From Clostridiaceae bacterium (GTDB taxonomy: Bacteria > Bacillota > Clostridia > Lachnospirales > Lachnospiraceae): a stretch of DNA of 64,000 bases. The stretch lies in the NCBI GenBank assembly GCA_910575795.1, contig CAJTGE010000001.1:62001-126000 (forward strand), written 5' to 3'. A program made the position numbers and the translations under genes. This document shows, one piece after another, positions 24,246 to 34,455 of this stretch (positions within the stretch are counted from its first letter, which is position 1; each line of letters begins with the position of its first letter). Below the pieces are notes generated by a model. That model worked only from the letters and a program-made list of their open reading frames with translations, did no database searches and was not told where the DNA came from.

Positions 24246-26804
24246 TTATGATAAATATCTTTTTAATATACGAGTCAATTCAATGACATCAATCGGCTTT
24301 GCTATATGGGCATTCATACCACATTCCAAGCAATTCTGTATGTCGTCAGAAAAAGCATCTGCGCTCATAGCAATAATTGGAATGGTTAAGGCATCGGGAT
24401 GATTCAGCCCCCGAATTGATTTTGTGGCCTCATATCCTGTCATATGCGGCATTCGTATGTCCATAAGTATGGCATCGTAATAACCATCTGGTGAACTTTG
24501 GAACTTGTCCAGACAGATCTGGCCATCCTCTGCCCAATCCAGCTCTACGCCTAAATCTGATAACAATTCTCTTGCCACTTCCCAGTTAAGCTCATTATCC
24601 TCGGCAAGCAGGATACGCCGTCCGGATAGATCCATATTTTGATTCAATGTCTGATCCTGTTCTGTTTCAATGTCCATATACTGACGCAGAGCATGATACA
24701 ACGTAGATTTAAAAAGCGGCTTGGAAATAAAACCACTAATACCCGCTTCACGGGCCTCCGCTTCAAATTCACTCCAGTCATATGCAGAAATCAGCAAAAT
24801 CGGCACTTCATCCCCTAAATTACGCCGGATTTCTTTTGCAACCTGAATCCCATTCATGCCTGGCAGTTTCCAATCTAATAGAATGATTTGATAATCATCT
24901 CTTTTTTTGTGGTGATGGATTACCAGCTCTATTGCCTTTTCTCCGCTTAATGTCCATTCAGCTTTTATTCCGATGGATTTTAGTGCATCCGTGGCTGTCT
25001 CACATAATAACTCGTCATCATCAACCACTAGCATATTCCATGAAGGAAGAACCATATCCATCTCTACGGCAACTGCTTTCTCAAAATCAAACGTGAGAAG
25101 AAACTCGGTACCTTTATCAAGCTCACTTTTTATATCAATGGTTCCTTCCATTGCGTCCACAATATACTTAGTAATCGCCATTCCCAAACCGGCACCCTCA
25201 GTTTTATGTATTCTGGCTCCATCCGCACGGCTATAGGATTCAAATATTTTTTTCAGGAAATCTGGCGACATACCAATTCCGTTATCCTTAACCTTGATAT
25301 GAATTTGGACATAATTTTCACCTTTCGGTGATTTTTCTTCAAAAAGGGATAATTGTATCGAACCGCCCTCCGGTGTATACTTCGTTGCATTTGATAAGAG
25401 ATTTAGTAAAACCTGATTCAAGCGGACACCATCACACCACACATTTTCTGTTAAGATATTTTCAACATGTATGTCAAAGGTTTGCTTTTTTGTCTTAACC
25501 TGTGGCTGCATAATATTAACAATTCCTTCAACAACTTCCTTTAATGAGATTTGTTCTGTTGTTAAAGTTAATTTCCCACTTTCGATTTTAGACATATCCA
25601 AAACATCATTGATCAGCCCTAATAGATGTTTACTCGATAATGTAATTTTTCTAAGGCAGTTCTGTACCTGCTTCCGGTCATCTATGTGGGCTGTGGCAAT
25701 GGCGGTCATGCCCACGATTGCATTCATGGGTGTACGGATATCATGGCTCATATTTGCTAAAAATTCGCTTTTGGCTTTGTTTGCTTCAAGAGCAGTCTGC
25801 CGGGCCTTCTCCAATTCATGCACCTGAGAACGGGTTATAGAGAAATACCGAAGAAAAATCAATGTAAGAACGATCAAAACAAAAGCACAGGATAATAGTG
25901 TCATGAACATACGCTGGCTGCTCAGATTGTTTATGGCATCGTCTAATATACTATAAGGCATTACCGATACTAAATACCACTCAGAATAGGGTAATGAGAT
26001 ACCATAAATTTGCCGTTTCTCTCCATTTACGTCAAATATTGTAACAAATTCTTTATGATTTTTTAGTGCGTCACCAAATTCTTTAATTGAATTTTCAACA
26101 GATAACTCATTGGCTGAAGGGTCAAGCTGATTTTGCAGTTGTTCAAAAAGATACCACAACTCCGTGTTGGGGTTCTGTACTACAAAACTACCGTCTGACC
26201 TGATAATATGATAATACATCAGCTGCCCGTCCTCCTCTAAGGAAAGGAAATCGGTAATATATTCCAGAGGGACGGCTGCAATCAGCCCAATGCTCCTATC
26301 TCCATTGTGCATCGGGTAAGCAGCATCAACGCCAAACAATACCACTTCTTTTCCATCAGCATCAACGCCCACAGCGACTCGTTGTTCCCCCCGTAATAAT
26401 GCTTCTACAAAAGGTTCTGGATTAAGTGGCTGTATGGATTGTCCATAAAGCGTCTGAAAATCACCCTGGGCAGAACAAAGCGCTAAATAGTCAAATCCCC
26501 TGACCTGCGCCCTGAAAATAAGTTCCTCATATAGACTCTCCTTATCTTTGTTATCTGTTGAGACAACAGAAACAACGCCGCTGACCTGATCAAAACGCAG
26601 TTTAATCACAGTTTCAAAGTGTCTGGACATCTGTTCACTCATTCCAGACATATAAATATTCCCAATTTCATAAACAGTATTTTTACTTTTTCGGCTCATA
26701 TAGACTCCGAGCAGACTGAAAATAATAATACTAAAGATCAAAAGCCCAATGAAACTGCATATTAGAAAACGTGTTGCAGAAATCTTTTTTTTACTGTTTT
26801 CCAT
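24246..26804 (-). CDS. Hybrid sensor histidine kinase with two receiver domains (BarA-like)
   Basis: The 852-residue membrane protein has a first TM helix near 10-33 and an extracytoplasmic dCache-like sensor to about 300. A second TM segment, HisKA with phospho-His in [19 protein letters not shown], and HATPase_c ([22 protein letters not shown]) follow. Two receivers complete it: [14 protein letters not shown] with [12 protein letters not shown], and [14 protein letters not shown] with [32 protein letters not shown] separate Hpt protein and an output protein are encoded just upstream in the same direction, making a full phosphorelay. Confidence 0.93.
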   Translation of the reverse strand: MENSKKKISATRFLICSFIGLLIFSIIIFSLLGVYMSRKSKNTVYEIGNIYMSGMSEQMSRHFETVIKLRFDQVSGVVSVVSTDNKDKESLYEELIFRAQVRGFDYLALCSAQGDFQTLYGQSIQPLNPEPFVEALLRGEQRVAVGVDADGKEVVLFGVDAAYPMHNGDRSIGLIAAVPLEYITDFLSLEEDGQLMYYHIIRSDGSFVVQNPNTELWYLFEQLQNQLDPSANELSVENSIKEFGDALKNHKEFVTIFDVNGEKRQIYGISLPYSEWYLVSVMPYSILDDAINNLSSQRMFMTLLSCAFVLIVLTLIFLRYFSITRSQVHELEKARQTALEANKAKSEFLANMSHDIRTPMNAIVGMTAIATAHIDDRKQVQNCLRKITLSSKHLLGLINDVLDMSKIESGKLTLTTEQISLKEVVEGIVNIMQPQVKTKKQTFDIHVENILTENVWCDGVRLNQVLLNLLSNATKYTPEGGSIQLSLFEEKSPKGENYVQIHIKVKDNGIGMSPDFLKKIFESYSRADGARIHKTEGAGLGMAITKYIVDAMEGTIDIKSELDKGTEFLLTFDFEKAVAVEMDMVLPSWNMLVVDDDELLCETATDALKSIGIKAEWTLSGEKAIELVIHHHKKRDDYQIILLDWKLPGMNGIQVAKEIRRNLGDEVPILLISAYDWSEFEAEAREAGISGFISKPLFKSTLYHALRQYMDIETEQDQTLNQNMDLSGRRILLAEDNELNWEVARELLSDLGVELDWAEDGQICLDKFQSSPDGYYDAILMDIRMPHMTGYEATKSIRGLNHPDALTIPIIAMSADAFSDDIQNCLECGMNAHIAKPIDVIELTRILKRYLS

Positions 26805-26809
26805 TGATG

Positions 26810-27172
26810 TTATTCCTCCCTGGAACTTTTAAACTCGTGAATAGCATTGATTGTTTCATAGTAATCCATTGATAATCTCGGCATCATATCGCTTGCTGTA
26901 TTCCAGTCGTTTTCTTTTAATGCTTTTGTTACCAAATTACTGCTCTCAAACAATCTGGTAAAAGAAAGATTTTGACAAATTCCTTTGAGTGTATGAACGG
27001 CTCTTAGAGCCTCTTCATAATCCTTATTTCCCATAGACGTTTCAAACAAGTGAAAGCTTTTATCGTCTAAGAACTTGTAAACAAATTTCTGTACGATTTG
27101 TTCACGCCGCAGTCTGCCCAATACCTCATCAAAATCGCCGCCAAATTTTATGTAACAATCTTTTAGATTCAT
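26810..27172 (-). CDS. Histidine phosphotransfer (Hpt) protein
   Basis: The stand-alone Hpt domain (120 aa) has the phospho-His in [18 protein letters not shown]. It would carry phosphate from the hybrid kinase to the response regulator encoded immediately upstream. I chose ATG at 27172, with AAAGGAGG ten bases upstream; a GTG at 27178 is very close to the site. It has five bases to the kinase gene and 18 to the output gene, so they form one operon. Confidence 0.9.
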   Translation of the reverse strand: MNLKDCYIKFGGDFDEVLGRLRREQIVQKFVYKFLDDKSFHLFETSMGNKDYEEALRAVHTLKGICQNLSFTRLFESSNLVTKALKENDWNTASDMMPRLSMDYYETINAIHEFKSSREE

Positions 27173-27190
27173 AATCACAATTCCTCCTTT

Positions 27191-28843
27191 TTAAATGCTG
27201 TTTGTGCTGCCCTCTTCCTCGTTTAGAAAACATATGGTTACCTGATTTTTTACTTTTTTTGATTGATACATCATATTGTCTGCCGCTTTGAAAAGTTCTT
27301 TTGTGTTCCCTATTCCATATGCTCCGCCTATGCTTAGAGACATATGTAGTTCTGGATGTTCATCAATTATCAGACAATCAACGGAATACCTGATTCGCTC
27401 CAGTTTTTTCTCAAATATATCTGCAGGTATACTGAAAAAGATAATTACAAATTCATCGCCACCATAACGGATAACAGCATCTGTTTTTCGTACACAGGAT
27501 AAAACGCTTTGTGCAATGCTCTGCAATACGATATCACCAACATCATGGCCGTAATTGTCATTGATATGCTTAAAATTATCTACATCGATTACCACCATCG
27601 CCTGAATATCGTCCGCTCTTTGAAAATGCTCGTCATAATAACGGCGATTGTATACACTGGTTAATGAATCAATATATAATAATTTTAGATGCCGCTGTTT
27701 GCGAGACAGGAAGGTATATTTTTCATAGGAAAACAGCCTGTCGTAGTCTATTTTATTTCTTATATCCTGAATATTTTTAGTTTCTTGTTCAGGGGAGACT
27801 TCCATAAGCTCACTTTCAAGAGTATCTGCAATTTCTTGCAGACACAGTAAAAGAGAGGGATTAAATGCACCGCATTGTCCTTCTAAAATCATTTTCAAAG
27901 CTTCTTCATGTGAATGAGCTTTCTTATAGCATCGCTCACTGGTCAAGGCATCGTATACATCGGCCAACGCGACCACCTGAGCGGCTATGGGAATTTCCTC
28001 TCCCTTTAATCCATCCGGATAACCATTGCCATCATACCTTTCGTGGTGCCATCGGCAGATCTCAGAAGCCACTTTAACAAGGGGAGCTTCCTGCTGCTCA
28101 ATGGGCAGGTCTAATAGCATATTGGCACCAACCATGGAGTGAGTTTTTATCACTTCAAATTCCTCTTCCGTCAGTCGTCCAGGTTTATTCAGTATTGCAT
28201 CCGAAATTGAGATTTTCCCAATATCATGCAACGCAGAAGCAGTACTGATTAAAGAAATATCTGCATTGGACAAAGAATATTGATCTGTATGCTGAACCAA
28301 CTGTTTCAGTAAATATTTTGTAATCGTATTAACATGCAGTATATGTAGGCCGCTCTCTCCATTACGGAATTCCACAATATGAGACAAAATTGAGATCATT
28401 AGCTTATTATTCTTTTCCTGCTCATAAAATTGTTCTACAATAATTTTTTCAAGACGCTGTTGCCTTGCATATAAAAACATCGTATTAGAAATTCGACGCT
28501 GGACTATGGTCGAATCAAACGGTCGGCTAATGTAGTCAAAAGCCCCCAAGTCATAGGCTTGCTTTATATTGGCAGGAGAATCATCAGCAGATATCATAAT
28601 AACAGCGAAGGTGTCATTCCAGTGGTATTTGTTTATGTAAGCTAATACTTCAAATCCGTTCATTTCAGGCATTATAATGTCCAGAAGCAGAAGGGAGAAA
28701 TCTGTTCTTTGCTTTGAAAGAACAGCAATTGCTTCTACACCATTCTCAGCCTCAACTACATCATATTTCTCTTCCAAAATATCCACTAAAAGAGCGCGAT
28801 TCATTTCTGAATCGTCCACAATTAAAATTTTTTGTTTTTCCAT
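27191..28843 (-). CDS. REC-HD-GYP-GGDEF response regulator for cyclic-di-GMP
   Basis: The 550-residue cytosolic protein has a receiver (about 1-120; KILIVDDSEMN, LLLLDIIMPEMNG) and an HD-GYP phosphodiesterase domain (about 145-340; ALHDIGKISISD and YDGNGYPDGLKG). A C-terminal GGDEF cyclase domain has DSLTSVYNRRYYDE and IRYGGDEFVIIF, with an inhibitory-site RxxD motif as RKTD just before it. Both synthesis and breakdown activities appear intact by motif. It is the probable end point of the phosphorelay. ATG at 28843 is the most likely start. Confidence 0.92.
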   Translation of the reverse strand: MEKQKILIVDDSEMNRALLVDILEEKYDVVEAENGVEAIAVLSKQRTDFSLLLLDIIMPEMNGFEVLAYINKYHWNDTFAVIMISADDSPANIKQAYDLGAFDYISRPFDSTIVQRRISNTMFLYARQQRLEKIIVEQFYEQEKNNKLMISILSHIVEFRNGESGLHILHVNTITKYLLKQLVQHTDQYSLSNADISLISTASALHDIGKISISDAILNKPGRLTEEEFEVIKTHSMVGANMLLDLPIEQQEAPLVKVASEICRWHHERYDGNGYPDGLKGEEIPIAAQVVALADVYDALTSERCYKKAHSHEEALKMILEGQCGAFNPSLLLCLQEIADTLESELMEVSPEQETKNIQDIRNKIDYDRLFSYEKYTFLSRKQRHLKLLYIDSLTSVYNRRYYDEHFQRADDIQAMVVIDVDNFKHINDNYGHDVGDIVLQSIAQSVLSCVRKTDAVIRYGGDEFVIIFFSIPADIFEKKLERIRYSVDCLIIDEHPELHMSLSIGGAYGIGNTKELFKAADNMMYQSKKVKNQVTICFLNEEEGSTNSI

Positions 28844-29003
28844 GATACTCAAACTCTTTTCTAATAATTATACAGTTTTATTATAAATGATATCCTTATA
28901 TACTGGCAATATTCATATTGGTAAGGTGTGCAAATAGGTTTACGTCTTTAATACTGACAAATTAGTTTCATTATGATATAATCAGATAGATAGGAGGCTA
29001 GTT

Positions 29004-30467
29004 ATGAAACCACAAGAAACAAAATTTTCATTTGTATATAACGAAATTAAGCAACGCATTTTGGATGGCTATATACTTTCTGGGAATTCCTTGCCATCTT
29101 CAAGGATGCTTTGCAAGCAATTTCATGTAAGCAGATATACGATTAACCGTGTCTTTGACGCATTACGGGAGGATGGGCTGATTGATATTCAGCCTCGTCT
29201 TGCACCCATCGTTGTTTCAGGAATAGATACTTGTAATTCATCAAATACTGTTTTCGACATTTTAAAACAAAAAGAAGTTATTCTACAGGTATATCAAACT
29301 TTTGGGCTGATAATGCCTCCACTTCTGGTTTTCGCCTCACAAAACTGCGAATTGGAATTTCTCCCTAACTATAAACAAGCTATGAAAGTGTCACGTTTAG
29401 GGGTTTCTGCTGGAGGATGGCGCCCTCCTTCTCATTTTGGGGCGGATATATTAAAAATCGGCGGTAATGAGTTGTTTAGCGAGCTTTATTCAACGTTTGA
29501 CTTATACAATAAACTTACTTTTTTTACAGAAGAATGCCCTTATTTCTCTGAACACTTTTTAAAGGGTTCGGCATCTGTAACAGGTGTTATTATAGATATA
29601 TTGAAAGGCAAGGATCCATTAGTAAAGCATGAACAACTATCAAACGTGTATCAAAAGCTAACAGATTCTATTGAATCTACATTAAAGTACTTGTCAGATG
29701 CCACACCTATATGTCCTGCACAAACTGGTATATTATATTCATGGAATCCCATGCGTGGTCAGGATTATTATTACTCAAAAATTGTTGATGAGTTGAACCT
29801 AAAAATTGGCCTTGGAGAATATTCTGTCGGAATGTATCTTCCATATGAAAAACAGCTGGCCAGTCAGTATGATGTCTCTATATCGACAGTCAGAAAAGCA
29901 TTGTCAGAACTCGAACAAAGAGGTTTCGTAAAGACATTAAATGGTAAAGGCACTATCGTTATAGAGCCAGATAATATGAGGCTCCATCAGCTGGCTCTTA
30001 ATTCCGCTTATGTGGGAAAAGCATTACGTTACCTTCACGCCCTGCAGCTAATGGTACTAATTATTCGCCCAGCCGCTTTAGCTGCAGCTCCGCAGTTTAC
30101 AAGAGAAGAACTGGGCGAGTTAACAGATAGATTTACTTCTTCTAACTCTATTTATTTAATAGATATTTTGGAATCCATAATGAAACATATCACGTTAGAA
30201 CCTTTATATGTTATATTATCTGAAACTAATCATCTTCTTGAATGGGGACACTACTTTGCTTATTATCCGGTCAAGAGACATACAATTTCACATCTCAACA
30301 AGCAAGTCATTCTAGCGCTTCAGCAATTACGTAAAGGTAATGCGTGCTCCTTTGCGGATGGCATAGCAGATTGTTACCGTTACAATTTGGTTCGTGTGAA
30401 GAAGCATATGATTGAAAAATATAATCTTCGTAATGTAGCTAATATTCGGGTTCCAGAAAAATACTAG
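29004..30467 (+). CDS. Regulator with two GntR-type winged helices
   Basis: The 487-residue protein has a GntR HTH at the N-terminus (FSFVYNEIKQRILDGYIL and QFHVSRYTINRVFDALREDG). A second complete GntR HTH lies near 255-325 (VDELNLKIGLGEYSVG; YDVSISTVRKALSELEQRGF). The C-terminal part is helical and unrecognised. One polypeptide with two GntR domains is unusual. It is divergent from the cyclic-di-GMP operon and may control it. RBS ATAGGAGG. Confidence 0.85.
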   Translation: MKPQETKFSFVYNEIKQRILDGYILSGNSLPSSRMLCKQFHVSRYTINRVFDALREDGLIDIQPRLAPIVVSGIDTCNSSNTVFDILKQKEVILQVYQTFGLIMPPLLVFASQNCELEFLPNYKQAMKVSRLGVSAGGWRPPSHFGADILKIGGNELFSELYSTFDLYNKLTFFTEECPYFSEHFLKGSASVTGVIIDILKGKDPLVKHEQLSNVYQKLTDSIESTLKYLSDATPICPAQTGILYSWNPMRGQDYYYSKIVDELNLKIGLGEYSVGMYLPYEKQLASQYDVSISTVRKALSELEQRGFVKTLNGKGTIVIEPDNMRLHQLALNSAYVGKALRYLHALQLMVLIIRPAALAAAPQFTREELGELTDRFTSSNSIYLIDILESIMKHITLEPLYVILSETNHLLEWGHYFAYYPVKRHTISHLNKQVILALQQLRKGNACSFADGIADCYRYNLVRVKKHMIEKYNLRNVANIRVPEKY

Positions 30468-30477
30468 CCTGAGTAAG

Positions 30478-30515
30478 ACCAGTAGGGCAAGGACATCTTG
30501 TTTCTGCTGGTTTTT
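30478..30515 (+). terminator. Rho-independent terminator after the double-GntR gene
   Basis: ACCAGTAG pairs with CTGCTGGT (one G-T wobble) and is followed by a T-run. Confidence 0.65.
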
Positions 30516-30654
30516 CTCATTTTCAGCCAGAATCTTCTACCATTCTACACTACCGACTAATGGATGAGTTATGAATGGTATAATATTTTGAAAATCGTAG
30601 AAAAAAGTAAGCGATGAATAACATACCGTACAATCATCACTTAAAAAAGTGGTT

Positions 30655-30777
30655 GCAATCAAGTAGAAGGGAGTGGTTAACTCCCGTCCTCTCAGTCGAG
30701 TAAGTAAGAGGACTTTCACCTCAAACTTCTCACGGAACCGTACGTGAAAGTCTCCTTTCATACGGCTCTTACGGTTT
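30655..30777 (-). ncRNA. Group II intron RNA fragment
   Basis: Read on the minus strand, the segment has AAGAGCCGTATGAAAGG, ACTTTCACGTACGGTTCCG and GAAGTTTGAGGTGAAAG. This is the conserved stem of group II introns found just before the maturase gene. No reverse transcriptase frame follows on either side, so it is a scar. It abuts the IS110 transposase fragment. Confidence 0.7.
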
Positions 30778-30787
30778 TGGGCGGGGC

Positions 30788-31048
30788 AGAATCAATATCG
30801 CCTTTGAGGCTCAAAATACACGTCTCATTAAATCCGGCAATCGATTTTTAAAGTATTATCTGGGTGAAGCTGCTTTGTCTCTTGTGAAATGCGACACAGA
30901 GTACAAGAACTTCTACCATCTCAAATATAAAGAGGTGAACAAGTACCAGCATAAACGTGCACTTGCCTTAACTGCCCGTAAATTTGTGCGGCTGATCTTT
31001 CGGCTTCTGAAAGACAACCGCTTGTATATTCCGTCAGAACAACGGTAA
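30788..31048 (+). pseudogene. C-terminal fragment of an IS110-family transposase
   Basis: The 86 open codons have no start: SGNRFLKYYLGEAALSLVKC, EYKNFYHLKYKEVNKYQHKR and TARKFVRLIFRLLKDNRLY. This is the well-conserved tail of IS110/IS116/IS902 transposases. The 5' part is missing, replaced by the intron fragment on the opposite strand. Confidence 0.85.
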
Positions 31049-31345
31049 CCGTTGCTTACTGACATGCGCTACGCCCTGCTTCTATTTTTTTGAGCAGAAC
31101 CGACAGGGCTTAGGTGGGTGTTTTGCGTTTTTTCAATAGAACTGAAAATTTATATGAATTTTCTCTAATTCTCTATTGACATTTCACCGCTGGACTAATC
31201 GGAAGACCAGGCGCAAACGGAAATAAGATTTCTATATCCGAGAACAATAAAAAGCCATCCGCCGGTTGATTGGCAAATGACTTTCGTAAAGCTATATTGC
31301 GTTGTGGTAGTTGTGCCCATTTTTGGCACAACTACGATAAAGAGA

Positions 31346-31626
31346 CTACTCTTTTTCTTTCTTCGACACCTGCTCATGGGCTTCCTGCTGGACGAGCAGC
31401 CCCGCCGAAAAGCCTTATTTGAAGTAACTTTCGTTTTCCTCGTACTGGGCGATTGCTACTTGCTCCCGCAGTTCCTCTACCAGTGCATAGTCCTCTTTAC
31501 TCGGCGTTCCGATAAGGTGTCCATCAGGTCGGCGCTGGCCTTGACTGCCTGTTTGAATCTCGGTGAATCAGCGACCACTGTTTCACAGGGATAAAATCTG
31601 CCGTTAAACATTTCTTCCAGAATCAT
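31346..31626 (-). pseudogene. DUF6809-like transposon accessory gene, frameshifted
   Basis: ATG at 31626 has GAGAGGGTGG upstream. It reads [20 protein letters not shown] then FKQAVKASADLMDTL. After a one-base shift near 31518 it continues SKEDYALVEELREQVAIAQY. A TAA at 31415-31417 interrupts GFSAGLLVQQEAHEQV. The pattern resembles DUF6809 proteins that travel with TnpV. An inverted repeat GTAGTTGTGCC/GGCACAACTAC lies just outside at about 31297-31325. The stretch 31049-31345 otherwise shows nothing. Confidence 0.6.
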
Positions 31627-31846
31627 GCGCCCACCCTCTCAGCCAAAAATCATCTCGAATGATCTCCTCTACCCGGCTGCGGATGCTGTTCATGGCTCCG
31701 ACCCAGGCGAGCTGGTCATGGGCTTTCAGTTCCTCGGTGACGCCCTCCGCCTCCTGCATCTGCGTGATAATACACGCCAGCCGGTCAGTAGCCTGCTCAT
31801 TCAGGTCGGCAAGATACGTCCAGAGTTTCTTTTGTAAATGCTCCAT
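31604..31846 (-). CDS. TnpV-like transposon protein
   Basis: The 80-residue protein starts [19 protein letters not shown] and contains the family core [18 protein letters not shown] and [15 protein letters not shown]. TnpV is a small protein of Clostridial transposons with unknown role. The last 15 residues differ from the usual end and overlap the next gene, so the C-terminus may be altered. RBS GGAGGTCGAAC. Confidence 0.75.
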   Translation of the reverse strand: MEHLQKKLWTYLADLNEQATDRLACIITQMQEAEGVTEELKAHDQLAWVGAMNSIRSRVEEIIRDDFWLRGWAHDSGRNV

Positions 31847-31854
31847 GTTCGACC

Positions 31855-31968
31855 TCCTGTATTCAGTTTTTTCAGAATCCAGTTAATCGTGTCCCTGTTC
31901 ATGTAAAATTCAAGGCAACTGAACTCTTCACGAACAAGTATGGCATATCCTTGCCCTGTTTTGTATTG
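31855..31968 (-). pseudogene. Coding remnant upstream of tnpV
   Basis: The frame reads [20 protein letters not shown] then [19 protein letters not shown] and lacks a start. It looks like the end of a small mobile-element gene. I do not recognise the family. Confidence 0.35.
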
Positions 31969-32032
31969 TATCAATCAGAGTAAACCATCTTGTACAAATA
32001 TAGGAATTATTGGCTATCTATCATACCGCCAC

Positions 32033-32575
32033 TTATATTATTTCTCCTTTTTCCGTCTCTTCCTCCACAGGACGCCATGCCTCACCAAAATTTATATCCT
32101 TAAATAACGAGGCAAGACCTGTGATTTGCTTAAGGCGCAATACCTCATCTCTATCCATTCCCAAATGTTTTGAAATCCATGCATCTGAACGTCCAAGCTC
32201 ATGAAGTTCTTTTACAATATTACTCATCAGATCCACATCGTGAGACCCTCGTGCCCTGTTGTGACGCACGGTACTGGCTATACGTTTGTCAAGTGGTTTC
32301 TTGATAATAGAGACCGGTAACAAGCCTTGTTCTCTTTCATATATATCCGGATGGTCCATCATTACTTGGTACCGATGGAAACCATCAACAATTAAATAAA
32401 CATCCCGTGATTTTGAATAGTAACAGACCACTGGCATCGTATATCCATCTTCCTTGATACTTTCGTATAACAGCTTCATTTCAGGCGGTGGTACTTTATT
32501 CGGATTGTAGCCATTAGGCCGTACCTTTTCTATCGGAACAGCGATTACATCATAAACTGGGCTTCTATACTTCAT
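32033..32575 (-). CDS. ibrB: IbrB-like ParB/sulfiredoxin-domain protein
   Basis: The 180-residue protein has an N-terminal ParB-nuclease-like domain (PIEKVRPNGYNPNKVPP, YLIVDGFHRYQV, RHNRARGSHDVDLM). A helical region RSDAWISKHLGMDRDEVLRL follows. This is the IbrB type, not a chromosome partition ParB. It overlaps the IbrA-like gene by 11 bases, with GAGGAATTG as ribosome site. IbrA/IbrB pairs were described as activators of prophage genes in E. coli; the molecular reaction is unknown. Confidence 0.85.
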   Translation of the reverse strand: MKYRSPVYDVIAVPIEKVRPNGYNPNKVPPPEMKLLYESIKEDGYTMPVVCYYSKSRDVYLIVDGFHRYQVMMDHPDIYEREQGLLPVSIIKKPLDKRIASTVRHNRARGSHDVDLMSNIVKELHELGRSDAWISKHLGMDRDEVLRLKQITGLASLFKDINFGEAWRPVEEETEKGEII

Positions 32576-33896
32576 AATTCAATTCCTCTATACTTTTGTA
32601 TTTACAACGTATGGCATCCAACCGTTTCTGTTGCTGTCGTGTCATCCCGAACCCCATGAAACGACAAATATGATCATTTTTCAAAATACAATAACACATC
32701 CGTTTCCAACTGGGGATATCCCTTGTGGATTTGATATCGTCCGTATGGTCTGGTATTTTCCCTTCAAATATGATCCGTGATTTTTTATTCAATGTATAAT
32801 TTGAGACACCATTTCGTTTTATGTGATATCCATGTTCCAGCAGTTCCTGAATCACGGCTTCATCCAAACCGCCTCCGGTCTCATGCCAGAACTGGATAGA
32901 TGTATTAAATTTTTTTATATAATTATTTCGCAGTCGTTTTGGCAATGTATCCAAAAGAAACATTGTGTAAGTTTTCCACGTATGCCCCTCCGGCAAGAAA
33001 ATATTCCGGTAGCCCATTGCTTTGGTCTTTCCGTAAATTGCAGCAAAATTCGCCCCCTGTACACGACCTACAAGCTTACTCCAAATCTCCGGGTCTATGA
33101 CACGGTATAGATTCAGAGCGTCCTTGGCATAATCATTGAACGGGGAAGCCACACGCATTTGTGACGGTTTGAGACCTGCCATATAATAAAGATCATACAG
33201 ATGGTTATAGTCGTAATTAAATAAATAGTTGGCATGCCACACATCATTGATAGTCCAATCATATAATGGTGAGGCACACCAGACATCTTTAAATTGTTTG
33301 CTCATCCAGCAGGTATCTCTGTACCCATATTTTTTATTCAAAAACCCACTATACCGCTGTAAGGACTCATCAGCCCGTATCCCCAGCAGGCAAACCGTTT
33401 TCCCACCACTATGGACATTCCTGTACCATCGTCCAAACTGTTTTGCCAAATCCTCCTGAAGCATTCGGTAGCGATAGGTTGTTATCCTGTTATTTTCCAG
33501 ATTAATAACGTATTCTTTTTGGGGCATCTCCCGTACCCAGATATCCTTTTTTGTATCATCCCAAGGATACCAATACATCTCATAACTGCTTAACGCTGTT
33601 CTGGTTGCCATAGGCAGACACACCCAGAAAGGTTCCACTTGGTCTTTTATCCGTTCAAAGGTGCGATCTACATACTCTGTCGTCAAAGAATACTGCGCTT
33701 CAAAATCCTGATGAAATACACCAAGGGTTCTTTCAGGATAATGCTGTTCTCGATAATCCAGGGCAAGATTGAGCAACAAACCGCTATCCTTGCCTCCGGA
33801 AAAAGAAATATAGATATTATCAAATTCTTCAAAAAGAAAATGCATTCGATCTAAAAACGCATCGTAAACATTCAAATGCAAATACTCCTTTATCAA
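32565..33896 (-). CDS. ibrA: IbrA-like PAPS-reductase-family protein (DUF3440)
   Basis: The 443-residue protein has the adenine-nucleotide alpha-hydrolase P-loop ISFSGGKDSGLLLNLALD near residue 30. It also has CLLGIRADESLQRY and SPLYDWTINDVWHANYLF, as in PAPS reductases and DndC-like proteins. The C-terminal half fits DUF3440. The start is TTG with GAGAGGTG upstream. Paired with the ParB-like protein, it may modify a nucleic acid or protein by sulfur or nucleotide chemistry; this is inference from family. The pair sits in a mobile-element graveyard, so horizontal transfer is likely. Confidence 0.88.
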   Translation of the reverse strand: MIKEYLHLNVYDAFLDRMHFLFEEFDNIYISFSGGKDSGLLLNLALDYREQHYPERTLGVFHQDFEAQYSLTTEYVDRTFERIKDQVEPFWVCLPMATRTALSSYEMYWYPWDDTKKDIWVREMPQKEYVINLENNRITTYRYRMLQEDLAKQFGRWYRNVHSGGKTVCLLGIRADESLQRYSGFLNKKYGYRDTCWMSKQFKDVWCASPLYDWTINDVWHANYLFNYDYNHLYDLYYMAGLKPSQMRVASPFNDYAKDALNLYRVIDPEIWSKLVGRVQGANFAAIYGKTKAMGYRNIFLPEGHTWKTYTMFLLDTLPKRLRNNYIKKFNTSIQFWHETGGGLDEAVIQELLEHGYHIKRNGVSNYTLNKKSRIIFEGKIPDHTDDIKSTRDIPSWKRMCYCILKNDHICRFMGFGMTRQQQKRLDAIRCKYKSIEELNYEV

Positions 33897-33955
33897 AAAA
33901 ACACCTCTCTTTTGTTCAAGGCTAAATACCTTTCTCTATCCCCTAAAGGGACTGA

Positions 33956-34320
33956 TTAGTGTGATAGTGATGGGGCAAATACGTTGATAAACAGCATGGC
34001 AATCCACAGACCCTGATTGCTATTGCCACCTGTCTGGGGAATAGAAGCAGATCACACTGTCTGTCTCCCAATCATCACCAGCTGGATACAGCTTAGGTAG
34101 TAGGAGCTGCCTGTATAATCGTCTATGATGCAGCAGGTTGCAGCCTCTGTAATTCCGTATTTATGTCGCCGTATACTTAGCCGCAAATGCCGACACAGTA
34201 AGGGTATATGCAGCAATGGCTGGCTTGTTCGTATTCATTTCCGCTGCATCATTTTGCGATAGTTCCCCATCCGTATTTAGCATGACACGCTGTATGAGTG
34301 ACAAATCTCTCCACCATTCT
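33956..34320 (-). pseudogene. Relic of a sortase-anchored surface protein
   Basis: The last 28 codons read SASIPQTGGNSNQGLWIAML then FINVFAPSLSH-stop. This is a sorting signal (IPQTG) plus hydrophobic tail lacking the positive end. Farther upstream a separate open piece reads MLNTDGELSQNDAAEMNTNK and PAIAAYTLTVSAFAAKYTAT before a stop at 34161. The middle is scrambled. The remaining sequence to 34455 contains a TACGGC/GCCGTA hairpin and a possible minus-strand promoter but no gene. Confidence 0.6.
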
Positions 34321-34455
34321 GCTTATCTATGCAAATAGGACACCTTAAAATTTTACGGCCTTTTGAGCCGTACTTCCAACTACATATTTACAGGCAATTC
34401 ATTTTTATTTTATCATTTCGTCCTATAATACTCAAGAAAAAAACGCAGTGGGGCG

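Noticed and set aside
30537..30761. Open frame on the minus strand with MKGDFHVRFREK
   Set aside because: It lies in the group II intron stem; the codons are structural RNA read as protein, with no family likeness.
31277..31594. 105-codon plus-strand frame
   Set aside because: It is antisense to the better supported DUF6809-like pseudogene.
32033..32575. Chromosome or plasmid partition ParB
   Set aside because: No ParA partner, no ParB centromere-binding region, and it is overlapped with an IbrA-like gene.
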